NCBI GenBank assembly: GCA_965153455.1
Contig: OZ234493.1
Location: 30,308,213-30,372,212 of the forward strand
Direction: 5' to 3'
Origin: Sphagnum compactum
Lineage: Eukaryota; Bryophyta; Sphagnopsida; Sphagnales
DNA: 64,000 nt
In this document: piece after piece, positions 25,145-36,100 of the stretch
Numbering within the stretch: the stretch's first letter is position 1
Layout: each line of letters starts with the position of its first letter
Notes under the pieces: generated by a model
The model's input: the letters and a program-made list of their open reading frames with translations, nothing else
The model's database searches: none
Told to the model about the DNA's origin: nothing
Position numbers and translations under genes: made by a program

Positions 25145-26987
25145 CTATCTAGACTTCCTTCCCCTCTTGGATTTCTTCCTTGAATTTTTCTTCCTAGTGT
25201 TCTCTGGTGGAGGCGGAGGCTGCTCATCCTCCTCCCTCTCTTCATCGTCCCCCTGCCCCTCGTCCTCGTCCTCGTCCTCCTCCTTATCCTCTTTATCTTT
25301 GCCCCCTGCAGAACCTGCATTTCGACTAGCAAATGAACTGGGTCCATTGCTAGTGGTAGCACTGGGAGTAGTGCTAGCGCCTCTCTCCTCCTCATCACTG
25401 CTGCCCTGGGAGCTCTCACTCTCACCCTTAAATGCCTGCATTTCAACATGCAAAGCTTAGTTAACACCATAAATGAAAATCTTGATTCAAATGAAAACAA
25501 TCTCAACACAAACAGAAATTGAATCCCAACCAAACCCACTCACCAATAGTGCATCAACATGTTCAAAAAGATGCTCCTTGCCATGCTCCTGGCCCATTGT
25601 CATTTCTGCAGCTGTGATCTTCCTCTTGTACCTCTTGTACTATCCCCATAATATAACAGGTCAATAAAAACGCATAAAGAATCTATTCAAGTCTCCGACC
25701 ACTTTTGCGAAGCGCAGACCTTCGCATATTGAAACTTGCGAAACAGTTTGCGAAACAAATCCCATCGTATCTTTGCGAAACAAACGCCATTTGACCTATA
25801 TTTGCGATGCAATTCGCATCGCAAAGGTATTGCAAACAGTCCTATTTAACTCCACAGAAACTCAACTTTATTCGAATCTTTGCAGGAAAGAAATGGAGGA
25901 GAGGGAGGGTACTTACAAATGCTACTTTGAGGCCGGGAATGCCACCTTGACCTAGCCTGTGGGTGGTGGGTGGAACCAGTTTCACTCGCTCTGCTGCCTT
26001 GAGGAACTTCAATGGTGGATCACCAACCTCGTCCACCACTGATTGGCATTCAGCAAGCTTCAGCTCCAGTGCCTTCAGGTCACGATTAGACCTCCCAAAC
26101 TCTCTTGCCTTCGAAGCCTTGGCTAGCTGCTCTGTGATCTCCTTCAGCTGCCTTGCTGCTTTCAGCTGCACCTCAGACTGGTAGAAGGCATTCCAGATGT
26201 CTTCTGAGAACTGAAGCGGCCTCTCCAAGTTCCTGTACACATTCAGGTTTCTCAGGTGAGCACGAATCTTCATCCTGTCATGGTATCTTGCTTGAGACAT
26301 TGAATTGGAGATCTTGTCTGCAATCCACTGTGAATCAAGCTCTCCTCCATTTCGAAATGCTCCCTTGACCTGATTTATCACTCTCTTCTGCTCTGCCTTT
26401 GAGAGAGTGCCCCACTCAACTCCTCGTGCAAAGTTGGTGGAGACAATGTGCCTAATGGTGCTCTTGGCCCCAGTGTATGCCAACTCGGTTGGAATTCCCT
26501 CCTCTGCCAATGTTATTAGAGGGAGCTTCTTCCTCTCCTCCTCCTTCTTCTTCAGGTCGAGCTTCTCCTTTCTGATGGCATCCCTCTCATCCTTCCTCCT
26601 TTTCTTCTCGAGAGTTTTAGGTGAAAGAGCTCCTGTTGTTGCTCCCTCATCTCTCTTTCTCTTCTTCTCTGCTGCCTTGGCTTCTGCAGCCTTCCTTGCC
26701 TCCTCCTCTCTTTGTGCTTCCCCAACAGTCAGCCCTGCTTGCAATGCTTGACCTAAGATGGCTGTCAAGGATGCCAGCCCTTCAGGTGTCCTAGTATCGA
26801 TTGCAAACAGCTCTGAAGCTTTCAAGTGATCAGCAACCATCTTCCTCAACCTTTCCTCATTGTTGTCACCTGCTCTAGACCCAAAACCCCCTCCACCAGT
26901 CCCAGCCATTGCAATCCGCAACCTCCTCTCTGCCCAAGCTTTCCTTCGACACTTCTCGAGTAATGCCGAGAATGAATTCAAATTCAC
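25145..26987 (-). CDS. CACTA TNPA/Transposase_24-like accessory protein
   Basis: Three exons join in frame: 26987-25917, 25639-25544 and 25435-25145, for about 485 residues (459 if the second ATG at 26909 is used). The N-terminal part is Gly-rich, then a Lys/Glu-rich coiled-coil-like stretch (about residues 100-165, KKRRKDERDAIRKEKLDLKK). Next is a helical domain with FARGVEWGTLSKAEQKRVIN and RPLQFSEDIWNAFYQSEVQL, whose pattern resembles plant Ptta/En/Spm (Transposase_24) proteins. The C-terminus is acidic (EDEDEDEGQGDDEE), then Pro-rich, then a basic nuclear-localisation-like tail. In En/Spm, TNPA binds subterminal motifs and assists TNPD; the same role is inferred. Intron 1 carries a cluster of the element's GCGA motifs. 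The gene is divergent from the SET/TNPD genes. Confidence 0.75.
25640..25916. promoter_or_regulatory. GCGA motif cluster inside intron 1 of the TNPA-like gene
   Basis: Within this intron at least eight copies of TTTGCGA/TTCGCA-type motifs occur in both orientations, for example TTTGCGATGCAATTCGCATC near 25801. These match the terminal regions of the element. If the TNPA-like protein binds this motif, it could bind its own gene; that is inference. Confidence 0.5.
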
Positions 26988-27563
26988 TCGCCGTCCTACT
27001 CTAGTCTAGACCCCCAGAAAGATTACACTACACCTTCAAGGGATTCCGTTCCAGCTTAAGGACTTTCGGCAATTCAGGTCTTGCGATGTAATCCGCATTG
27101 CAACTTACGATACGCTATTTATCGCAAAGGAGTCTGGGTTTCAAAAATGACTAACGGATGCATTTCCGAAGGCCGTGCAATGCTGTTAGTTTCGCAAAGT
27201 TAGAGAGTTGCGAAGTCTGGGGCTTCGCTAATGTAGGAGGAAGTTAAAGGGTTTAGGGCTTTGGTTTAAGTAACGTATGCAGATGCGAAGAGGGATGCGA
27301 TGGTGGGGGGTTCGCAATGGGTTCGCAAAGTTTTAATTTATTCTGGCTTTATCATTTTGTTGTTTTTTTTGCATATGCCAAAGGGTTTCGAGCAACCAGT
27401 CCTATAGGCATTGTTGAGCCCACATTGGATGCAGGTATGCATTTCTTTTTGGTTTAGGTAGTCTCAATTTACGAGTAGTCAAGGGTTTATATTGTTGTAT
27501 CACATGGTTTTTGAAAGTCTAATCTGGTCTTTGCCTTACGTTTGTGCCTTATTAATGTGACAG
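26988..27563. promoter_or_regulatory. Bidirectional promoter region of the CACTA gene module
   Basis: Lies between the divergent TNPA-like gene and the SET/TNPD genes. Rich in GCGA motifs from about 27080 to 27320 (TTGCGATGTAATCCGCATTG, TTCGCAATGGGTTCGCAAAG). A possible short leader exon with the donor CAG/GTATGC near 27430 reads EPTLDA in the frame continued by the next exon. No clear TATA box could be chosen. Confidence 0.5.
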
Positions 27564-27799
27564 ATGATATGTCTTCCTCCTCCGTTGTCTCCACTAGTGA
27601 CTCATCCTCCTCAAATGAAGGCACATCAGCTCATACGTAAGCAGAGGTGTCTCATTCTCCTCGTGGTCCACCTCGGCAGCTTTGCCAATGCACCAAGTGT
27701 GTTGGTCAGATTTCACAAAAGTCATATGTTTGTGCTCAACACATTCAGCGATTTGGGCGTCATCGTGGTCTTACCCCAGGAGCTTTTTCATCGCATGTG
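27564..27799 (+). other. Upstream exon of the SET-domain gene, containing an in-frame TAA
   Basis: The acceptor ends at 27563 (GTGACAG) and the donor is GTG/GTAAGT after 27799; it joins in phase 0 to the exon starting at 27916. The frame reads MSSSSVVSTSDSSSSNEG, then HT, TAA at 27638-27640, then AEVSHSPRGPPRQLCQCTKC. After that come GQISQKSYVCAQH and IQRFGRHRG, a Cys/His cluster that could bind zinc. The smooth reading on both sides of TAA suggests a single nonsense change. Alternatively, translation may start downstream. Confidence 0.5.
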
Positions 27800-27924
27800 G
27801 TAAGTGTCATTTTACCATTGTCATTTTTCCTCTTTGATACATGTTATTTTTCATGAAATCCTCTTTGAAACTATTTTCACTTCCATGGTTTGTTGTGGTT
27901 TTTTGAATGTAATAGGGTTCCCGT

Positions 27925-28716
27925 ATGACACCACCACCCTATGTTCTATCACAAGGGGTTTTAGCTGCCATAGGAAATGCACTTTCACATGCATTTGCTG
28001 TAGGGATTGGTACCTCTCATGAGGCCAGTAAGCCACATCATGAGGAAAGGCCACTTGTGCCCTCCATTAGGCAGCGATCCAAAGCACAACGTCCAAGTGA
28101 GGGTCATGCTAGGACTATTGTTGAGGGCAGATGGGGTATGTGTGAGTTCACTGGCAAATGTGCTAATATTATCCAGTCATGGAACCCTGCAGTTCTTGGG
28201 TTGCTTAATAGTTTGCCCTATGATGAGGAGGTTGTGGTTTGGGGTAGACGATGGATTGTTAAGACCTCTACACTCGGAGAGAGACATGGCTATGGAATAT
28301 ATGCTTGTGAGGACATCATTGTAGAGGATTCAGCTAGTTGTCGTAGAGAGGGTCCTACTTTGTTCCCTTATGGTGGGCCTATCTATAAGAGAAAACATTG
28401 GAACATGATCCTCACACAACATCCTGAGTGGAAGACCTTTGCTCTTGAGATGGACACATTTGCTGGTAGCACTAGGAGGCATAGTGATGGGAGGGTGATA
28501 GATGGAGACCCCATACGTTCTGGAAACATTGCTGGTTTCATCAACAGTACGGTGGGGATTCAGCCTAAGCGTAGGGCTAATTGTGAGTGGGTTTTTGTTG
28601 AGGGACCTCCTCCAACACCATATGGCCAGACTTATCATGAAGACCATTGCCTGGTTATAGCTACTAGGACCATCAGATCAGGAGATGAGTTGTTTACACA
28701 CTATGAGTGGAATTAG
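27925..28716 (+). CDS. SET-domain protein encoded in the CACTA element
   Basis: The open frame of 263 residues from ATG 27925 may be only the C-terminal exon of a longer spliced protein (exon start 27916). Residues about 117-262 show SET-domain blocks in order: GYGIYACEDIIVED (122-135), FPYGGPIYKRKHW (147-159), GNIAGFINST (200-209, the position of RFxNHS), RANCEWVFVEG (217-227), HCLVIATRTI (241-250) and SGDELFTHYEW (252-262). SET domains transfer methyl from SAM, usually to histone lysines. Here the NHS motif is NST, and no pre- or post-SET cysteine clusters are visible, so activity is uncertain. It lies 167 bp before TNPD on the same strand, inside the transposon boundaries. Co-transcription or alternative splicing with TNPD is plausible, as for En/Spm. 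Confidence 0.75.
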   Translation: MTPPPYVLSQGVLAAIGNALSHAFAVGIGTSHEASKPHHEERPLVPSIRQRSKAQRPSEGHARTIVEGRWGMCEFTGKCANIIQSWNPAVLGLLNSLPYDEEVVVWGRRWIVKTSTLGERHGYGIYACEDIIVEDSASCRREGPTLFPYGGPIYKRKHWNMILTQHPEWKTFALEMDTFAGSTRRHSDGRVIDGDPIRSGNIAGFINSTVGIQPKRRANCEWVFVEGPPPTPYGQTYHEDHCLVIATRTIRSGDELFTHYEWN

Positions 28717-28883
28717 GATTCCACCATTTTTGAACTATGTATTTTGTTTAAGACATAACATACCATATCTATATACATGCATTTTGGCATTTTTTATTTA
28801 TAATGTAATATGTAACTATGCTTGGTATATAGTTAAGATCTTCTGGATTTGGTATTGCATAGAATATTCGGCCTTCTGAAGAC

Positions 28884-31800
28884 ATGCTGCCACGGAGGTT
28901 GAGAGCAACATATCGGGAAATGGGCATGCCACACAAATCAGACTCTTCATTAACTCATTCTTCATCAAATGACTTGTCTGCTCATGATGAAGGTGTCTCT
29001 CAACCAGTTCAGGAAGCACCACTGCCTGCAAACCAAGAACAAGCGATGGATGACTTCATGGTTGACTGGTTTGGACTTGACATAGTTGATGATATGTTTG
29101 GCAACCCACATGATGAAGGAGCCAATGCAGATGATCCACGTCATCAACATACTGCCCAGGGACAACGGCAGTGGCAAGAGGCGAAGGCACATGTTCAAAC
29201 ACCTATTTTTCAAGGTGCAAGGTTAAGCCGTTTAGCAGCCATACTGGGGTTGTTAAACATCCAAGCAAAACACAAGGCAAGCAATACTATGTTGTTAGAC
29301 ATTTTCCAGTATTGTCATAGCCTCTTGCTGCCTAAGGAAAATGTTTTGCCAGGATCTTGGAAGGAGGCTAAAAAGATCTTATTCTCCATAGGCATGGAGT
29401 ATCAAATTGTCCATGCATGTGTTAATGACTGCATGCTATTTCATGGGAATAATGCCCATTTAACGGAGTGCAGTACATGTGAAGAGGCTCGATATGATCC
29501 TCACATGCTTACAGAGAAGGTGCCCAGGAAATCAATAAGGTGGTTTCCCATTATTCCTCGCTTGTTGCACATGTATCGATGTACAGACTTGGCCAAGTTA
29601 ATGGTTTGGCATAAGAAACATCGATCAGAGCCTGGTGTTATGAGGTTACCGGTTGACTCTCCTGCTCACAAGCATGTGGAGTCAACATGGCCAGAGTTTG
29701 AGCGTGACCCTAGGCATGTGAGGTTGGGGTTAGCATCAGATGGTGTTAGTCCACATTCACTTGGAGGAAAGGGACGACCTACCTCTGTTTGGCCAGTTGT
29801 TGTCATGAATTACAACCTTCCTCCGTGGTTGTCTATGAAAAAAAGATTTTTGCTGCTTTCTCTTATTATCCCAGGGCCAAGTAAGGTGAAAAACCTAGAC
29901 ACCTACTTAGCACTAGTGGTCGATGAGCTCAAAACGCTGTGGGATGGAGTATGGGCATATGATGGGAGGAAGACCACTGGAGGAATACCACGTGTATTCA
30001 AGTTGAGGGCAATCTGCATGTGGACAATGCATGATTATCCTGGTAAGAAATCATGCACATGCCTCTATATATCTTTTTATTATTCTGTTTTGTGATTGTT
30101 TGTTGTTCTAATATTCAGTTCTTCTACAATCAGGGTTTGGTTTTGTAAGTGGGCTGCAAACTCAAGGCTACAATGCCTACTCTACATGTGGCCCAAGTTT
30201 GGAGGACATGGCTAAATACTCAAGCCATCTTCGCAAAATTGTTTACCTTGGCCATACAAAGTTTCTTCCACTGGGACATGATATGAGATCAGACCCACTT
30301 TTATTTTCATCTTTTGACATGCCTTATGGTGATGAGCGTGATATTCCAAAACCTACCACTTTTGCATATTGGAGGGATGTGGCCAATAGAGTTATTGACC
30401 CAAATGATTCTATGGTGTTTGAGGGTAGTGGATTGACAAGGTGGGGTATACTCAACAGCTTGCCCTACTGGGGTGAGTTGAAAATACGTCATCTCTTGGA
30501 CCCCATGCACATTGAGGGAAATGTGGGAAAGGCTATCATAAAACAGCTCTATGGAGAAAAGGACAGTAACTTTAGGGAGGCCTGTGAGGATTTTGAGAGG
30601 CATCCCGATGTGTGGATTATTGTTGATCCTAACACAAGTATTGAGCAGCGACCATCAGCTCCATGGACACTTACTACACAGGAAAGAAAAGACTTTCGAA
30701 ATCGTATAGGAGAGATGCGATTCCCTACAGGTTTGAACTTTGATGGCAAGGGTTGAATTTAGAAATACTCTGTTGCTTTTATTTATATTTAAATCTGTAT
30801 GCCTTATACTGGAAAAAGAGTTTGAAGTATAGAATGTTATCTGTTGGATGTCTAGAATACTTTTGTATAATTTTATGGATCCTTGTTGTAGGTTATGGAG
30901 TTAATCTTCAAAAAGCTTTTGGTAGGGACGATGACCACAAGTGGCCAAGGTATCTCAAGACACATGACTATCATCGTTTACTGCAGCACATATTGCCTGT
31001 GGCAATAATAGGCTTAGCCAGTGCAGAAGTACAAAATGCTCTTTGGTCACTGGGATATCTATTGAGATGGGTATGCTCAAAGGAGTTATTTATAGAGGAG
31101 ATTCCAAGAATGAGGGTAATAGCAGCAGAGGTGGTATGCAAGTTGGAAAAGGCCTTCCCTCCATCATTTTTTGATTGTCAGGTGCATGTACTAGTTCACC
31201 TTGTGGATGAAATAGCCATTGCTGGTCCTGTGCATTGTAGGTGGATGTATTGGCTTGAAAGATATATGGCAGTATTAAAGGGTTATGTCCGTAACCATGC
31301 ACGAGTGGAGGGAAGCATGGCAACAAGACACTTGGCAGCAGAGAGCATGTTTTATTGCACCAACATCTTGGCCACTATAGATCCATCATGTCCTCATGTC
31401 TGGATGGAGGAAAGAGAAGAGGAGGAAGACCGTTTGACTGGTGCCATCAAAACACGTATGTTATTACATACAGAGTTAATTCAGCTGACCACATTCATGT
31501 TGAATAATAGCAATGTCATGGAAGAGTGGAGGAACTTCTATGAGAATGCCAAAAGTATGAGTGGGAGATCAAGGATTTTTCTTACGTTTCATAAATACAT
31601 GAAAGAGAAGTTGGCTGAAGTGGATCAATTGTTGGCACAAGGAGAAAGTATAGCATGTTTTCCAGAGATCACAGATGATGTTTGCACCATTGTTCATGGA
31701 CCACTGAGAGTTGTGACAACACGTTCAGCAATGTGGACACAAGGAAGACATTTCAGGTATTTATTTTTTCTATTTCATTAGGCATATTAACTCATCTTCA

Positions 31801-32393
31801 CATTCCAGACAAGTTTTTTAGAATGTTCTAGGATGATTTTTATGGGCATGAAGTTTCTATTATCATATAAGTTGTTGACTCACAATGCCTAACACAATAT
31901 TAATTTCACGATTTCCAGTTTGGATGAAAAGAGGGGCCGCACCTTTGACTATGGAGTTCAAGGGCAATTCATTCAGGACTCTAGAAGCAGTTGGCATGAC
32001 AGGAATATTGTTCGAGATATTGTGCCACATTATGGAAAGCTGGAAGAGATCTTGGTGGTATCTTATGATGCACATTCAAAGTTTGAAGAGTATGTGTTTA
32101 AGTGCAAGTGGTTTAAAGTGAACCTTGCTGGTGCAAATTGCACTGTAGTTCAGGATGAGTGCGGACACACACGGTTAAAGACATCTGCCACCAGTTATCA
32201 GCCATCTCATTGGCAAACTTCAGAGCCATTTACTTTTCCCAGTCATGTAAAACAATGCTTTTATCTTCCTTATCCCCCAAACCCAGAGGAGTGGTCACTT
32301 GTTGTCACATATGTGCCACGGTCCCGTTCTATTCTAGGTGAGAAACCAGAGGTTGTGTTTACAACCTCTGAGGTGGATGATGACCACGTATAA
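28884..32393 (+). CDS. CACTA transposase TNPD (Transposase_21, DUF4218, DUF4216)
   Basis: Four exons with exact phases: 28884-30042, 30134-30730, 30892-31756 and 31919-32393, giving 1031 residues with no internal stop. The N-terminal part includes the zinc-ribbon-like NDCMLFHGNNAHLTECSTCE. The Transposase_21 core follows: LASDGVSPHSLGG, VWPVVVMNYNLPPWLSMKKR, DTYLALVVDELKTLW, MHDYPGFGFVSGLQTQGY, LDPMHIEGNVGKAI. Then come the DUF4218-type block (LVHLVDEIAIAGPVHCRWMY, RYMAVLKGYVRNHARVEGS) and the DUF4216-type block (FKCKWFKVN, FYLPYPPNPEEWSLVV). TNPD cuts and joins the element ends. The start is the first ATG after an acceptor-like TTCTGAAG, so a 5' leader intron is possible. No Ulp1 fusion is seen. 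Confidence 0.93.
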
Positions 32394-33154
32394 TGTACTA
32401 CTCATTATTTTTATGCAAATTGCCATTGAGGCTTGTGGTTCTATATTACTGCACAATGTTCATTGTGTTATTTTCTACCTATTCTGCTCCATTGTGTAAT
32501 TTTATTTTTAAGAATAGGAGCACTGCTATGCGTACTTTACTGATATTTTCACTTAGTTTGCCAAGGCAAAATAGATTATAATAATGGTTAAGTGGATTTA
32601 TAGCTTCCATTTGGTTTAAAAGATTTTTTATTTTTTTTATGGCATTTTGGGAATCAGATGACATTGCGAAACCTTTTGCGAAACTTCCTTCTCCAGTAAC
32701 CCTTTCACTAATTTGCGAGCTAACGCACATCGCAACTTGCGATACGTACACCATCGGAAAGTTTTGTAAAAATTTGTGATGAGGTTTGCGATACATATTC
32801 AAACGCAAAATGCGAGGCGCTGAATAACGCAAGCTTGCGATGTCTTGTGATTCTCAAAATTTGTAGCGATTTTTTGTGTATTGTAAAATGTGCGATGTTT
32901 TGAGTATGATTAAACGTTGCGAAGTGTGGAATATCGCTAGGGTGGACGGAGACTAAGCGGGTCGCAAAGTTTTGTTTGTGGTATATGTCGCAAAAGTGTT
33001 GCGATGAAATAAGGTACATTATAAATTAGCGATGGGTGGTGCTGCACAAGTTGCGATGCGTGTCGCATCGCAAATATGGCAGGTTGTTTTTGCTTCGCAA
33101 ACCCTTCAGGTTTTTTGTTTGGCCCTTCGCAAAAAGGCACAATATGTAGTAGTG
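32394..33154. repeat. TNPD 3' region and CACTA right terminus
   Basis: The first 250 bases are TNPD 3'UTR. From about 32660 to 33140 the sequence is dense in TTTGCGA, GCGATAC and TCGCAA motifs in both orientations, for example TTGCGATGCGTGTCGCATCG near 33050. The element ends GTAGTAGTG at 33154, followed by the AAG target duplicate. Confidence 0.8.
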
Positions 33155-36100
33155 AAGGGCGAGGTTAAGGCCCACTAAGATAGTCGTTCCTGCACACCAA
33201 CGTTGAAAATGTCCTAGTTGTAAACCTAGATTCCAAAAAACAACTCCATTCCATTTTTCAACTCCATTCCATTTTTCAACTCCACTCCCTTCTCATACCT
33301 ATCACATTGTGTTTCACTCAATTGATGCACTTGCAACAACACAATTTGAGGTGGCAATTCTAGATATTGGATCCAAGCTTTTATTTATTTTTGCTTCCTA
33401 ACACCATGACCTTTCCCCAAACCGCATAAATTCAATGTTACCATTGTTAGGGCCTTGTCGAGGGCGGTTATTAAACCGATCGACCCCCCTTCATTAATAA
33501 CTACCAACTTAACTTGCCTTTGCCTTCGATTAGATTGAGGTGAAGAAAAGCTGCCACTAGTAACTATTATTGCATCTTTATTTGATTGTATATCCACAAC
33601 AACTACCACCCCTCATTGGAAGTTACTATAGGAACTTAATTGTCCTACAACAAAACACCCATGACTGAATGCGAGCCGTTTCCTTCATTGATGTCTTCTT
33701 TTTCGTCCTACATTTAGATTTTTGAACCTTCCAATTAGTAAGATTAGTTGAACATAAGCTTGGGATTGTGAAGTAGTCTTCACCATTTGAGGTGGTTTGA
33801 GTTGTAATATCTTGAAGTGGAGGCTACTCCTCATTTGCCCACTTCACTAGACTTTTCCTTTTTTGAGTTACTAATAATATCAAATTTGGAGCATGTGTTT
33901 TTTTTGAGCTCCAACCTTTGTCAGCACCTAATTTTGAATGGCAACTATGGATGAAGTAGTGGTAGTCTTATTAATAGTTTGAGTATTGCCACTTGGGCCA
34001 CCACCTTAAAGTTGGTGATTCCCTCCATTGACCTGAGTTTGATGATTCCTTGTATTGACTGGCAAATCCCTGCATTAGTTGCTACTTAATTCTAGTACAA
34101 TAGTTGACAAAACCCTAGCACCCACATTATGCATAGGCAAAATCTGAGTGCCCCATTAGTTACATTAATCAAACCACCACCTTGAGGTTGATGATTCTCT
34201 AAATGATCTTGATTCTGTCTTGCTTTACTTGTTATATCATGTGTTTTTCCTATGTAGAAGTAACATGAAAAACCTACGCAATCCAAATAAGAGATGGCAA
34301 AACCCAAACACTTGCTTCATGAATAAGCAAAATTATAACACTTTTAATATGGGTTGACAAACGTGAACACCCACATGTGGTTGATCTTGTCGATTCTATT
34401 GTGTAACTAGTGTTTTGCCACCATTATGATCTGAAATCGACCCCCTCTTGAATCTTGCGACCTTATCATTCCAAGTTGGCAGTTGCGAAACATTTATGTT
34501 TGCCAATTCATGTAGCGACACTTTTTGAATTTGACAAGTTCTGGCAAAATGTCCAAACTTCCTACACTTTCAACACTAATCAGGCAGCCCCAAGTAAATG
34601 ATCTATTGAGAATATGTTGCATCAATTAGATCTTTAATATCCAAGGATGGCAAACGAATGCTCCCTGGATTGCTCCTTGGGAGTTGTGTGATATGAGACA
34701 CTTCTACTGTCACCATGGGCCATGTTTGCTACTTGATGTATGAATTTGGTTTTTCAACTTCAAGAACTTCCTCAATCATCCGAACAAGCAATGTCGAATT
34801 TTCAACGTTGCAAAATTGAAAATTGAGGTCAGGAAATTGAACCTTGATAACATGTGATAACATCTGTTTCACGCCTTGAGCCATAGTGTTGGAATGAGTT
34901 CGCCATTGTGATAAGCTAAATGTCATCCCATTTCATTCCAGCACGAATAATTTCCTAGTGATAATGGCCCTGACATCTTCTGTGAATGAAATATCAAAGA
35001 ATCCTTTTCTGAGCAATGTAATTAATTTGTATGAAACATGGAGATGTATTTGCATATAATCACGTATTGGCTTTTGAGATGATTTACACCCAATGCACCT
35101 ATCAAAAACTAGTTCGCAACCCCAATTTACTTTTGTTTCCTTGCTTGCATGAATACATAACTATGTGTACTTGTGCACAAGTTCCCATGCCAAATTAATT
35201 GGCGATGAACCTTGGAGATCCCTAGGTGACGAAGGTTTGAATCCTAGTTCTTTGCTTGTAGTTTCTTGGCCTGCTACATATGGTGTATTGGCAACATGAT
35301 CCTTGGTTCTTCTGCTTTGGCGAAGCTTGGTAGAGTAGTCACATGTGACCTTGTTGCATTATCCCCTTTAGGACGAGGTGTGGATATTTTGAAAGCTGCT
35401 CCTTCTCCACTAGTTAGGTTCGACATCACAGTGTCCTCTTTAGTCATAACCATGTTTAATTTTTGAATTTTTGAGCAAGAAAAGAGATGATGATTAAACA
35501 TAGTTGCCTTAGTCTTGTTGGAATTTTGATTAGATAATTCAAGAATATAAGGACTTGGCTGTTCCATAGATTAATACATCGTGGTAGCAATAATGTAAAA
35601 AGCTGGATCTTGATGCAATTGTGAAGGATTGACAATACAAGTGTTCCCTATCGTTAATGCATGTGAAGAATTTGCAATAGATCCAATCAAAGAAACATTT
35701 AGTACATTTACATCAACATTGACCTTCTTAGGAAAGGTAATTGGAGACAAAAACCCGTGAAATCACTACATATGCAAGATCCTAAGGCCTCCATTGCCTC
35801 CATGGATGCTACCCCTAGACTTTCCTAATCTTGTACACCCCCTCCCCCTTGAGAAAATGCTCTGAAGATCGATATCCCAACACCATTTTAGCCTTTACTT
35901 ACTAGGTTAGTGTGACTAATAAGATTCGCCATCCCAACGTTCCTGTTAGTTACACTCCTCATCTTGCTTTCTAGCAAGAAATATTTAACATTGGGATTTT
36001 CGCACATAATCAAAGTTAGAAAGAGATCTCGGATCCTCCATAGCCACACACAACAAATCAACAACTAAGAAACCTCATCGAAACACAAAAACACAAACCC
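33155..36100 (-). mobile_element. LINE 5' part: ORF1 (gag-like, CCHC) and start of ORF2 endonuclease, decayed
   Basis: The minus strand reads, from the right, an ORF1-like protein. Near 35.05-34.9 kb is KLITLLRKGFFDISFTEDVR, DUF4283-like. Near 34.6-34.54 kb is a knuckle whose second residue is now a stop, with KCRKFGHFARTC following. Then ORF2 starts near 33.43 kb with VTLNLCGLGKGHGVRKQK, PPQIVLLQVHQLSETQCDR and FFGI, the N-terminal endonuclease segment. Reading continues as GTTILVGLNLALAILQHG only if bases 11258-33157 are removed. This places the CACTA insertion inside the endonuclease domain. Many stops are present. The right boundary is approximate. Confidence 0.75.

Larger units (their letters stand above)
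11258..33154 (+). mobile_element. Giant CACTA (En/Spm-type) DNA transposon, 21.9 kb, with SET-domain gene
   Basis: The left end reads CACTACAACAACAAGGGGCT. The right end, reverse-complemented, reads CACTACTACATATTGTGCCT. Both are followed by TTTTGCGA. AAG lies directly outside each end (11255-11257 and 33155-33157), matching the 3-bp target duplication of CACTA elements. Removing the element rejoins the LINE endonuclease reading frame across the junction. Internal order: terminal motif region and 140-bp array, direct repeat, 12.3-kb passenger segment, second repeat copy, TNPA-like gene (minus), bidirectional promoter, SET-domain gene (plus), TNPD transposase (plus), right subterminal region. 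The TNPD frame is intact, so it could be autonomous or only recently inactivated. The outer TIR is imperfect beyond the first bases. Confidence 0.85.

Noticed and set aside
25129-25539. Antisense and alternative-frame open frames across the acidic exon of the TNPA-like gene
   Set aside because: Low-complexity GAG/GAT-rich DNA opens several frames. Only the frame ending at 25145 joins by good splice sites to the upstream exons.
27636-27643. GTAAGCAG as an intron removing the TAA in the SET upstream exon
   Set aside because: Eight bases is far too short for a spliceosomal intron, and skipping to the next acceptor does not keep the frame.
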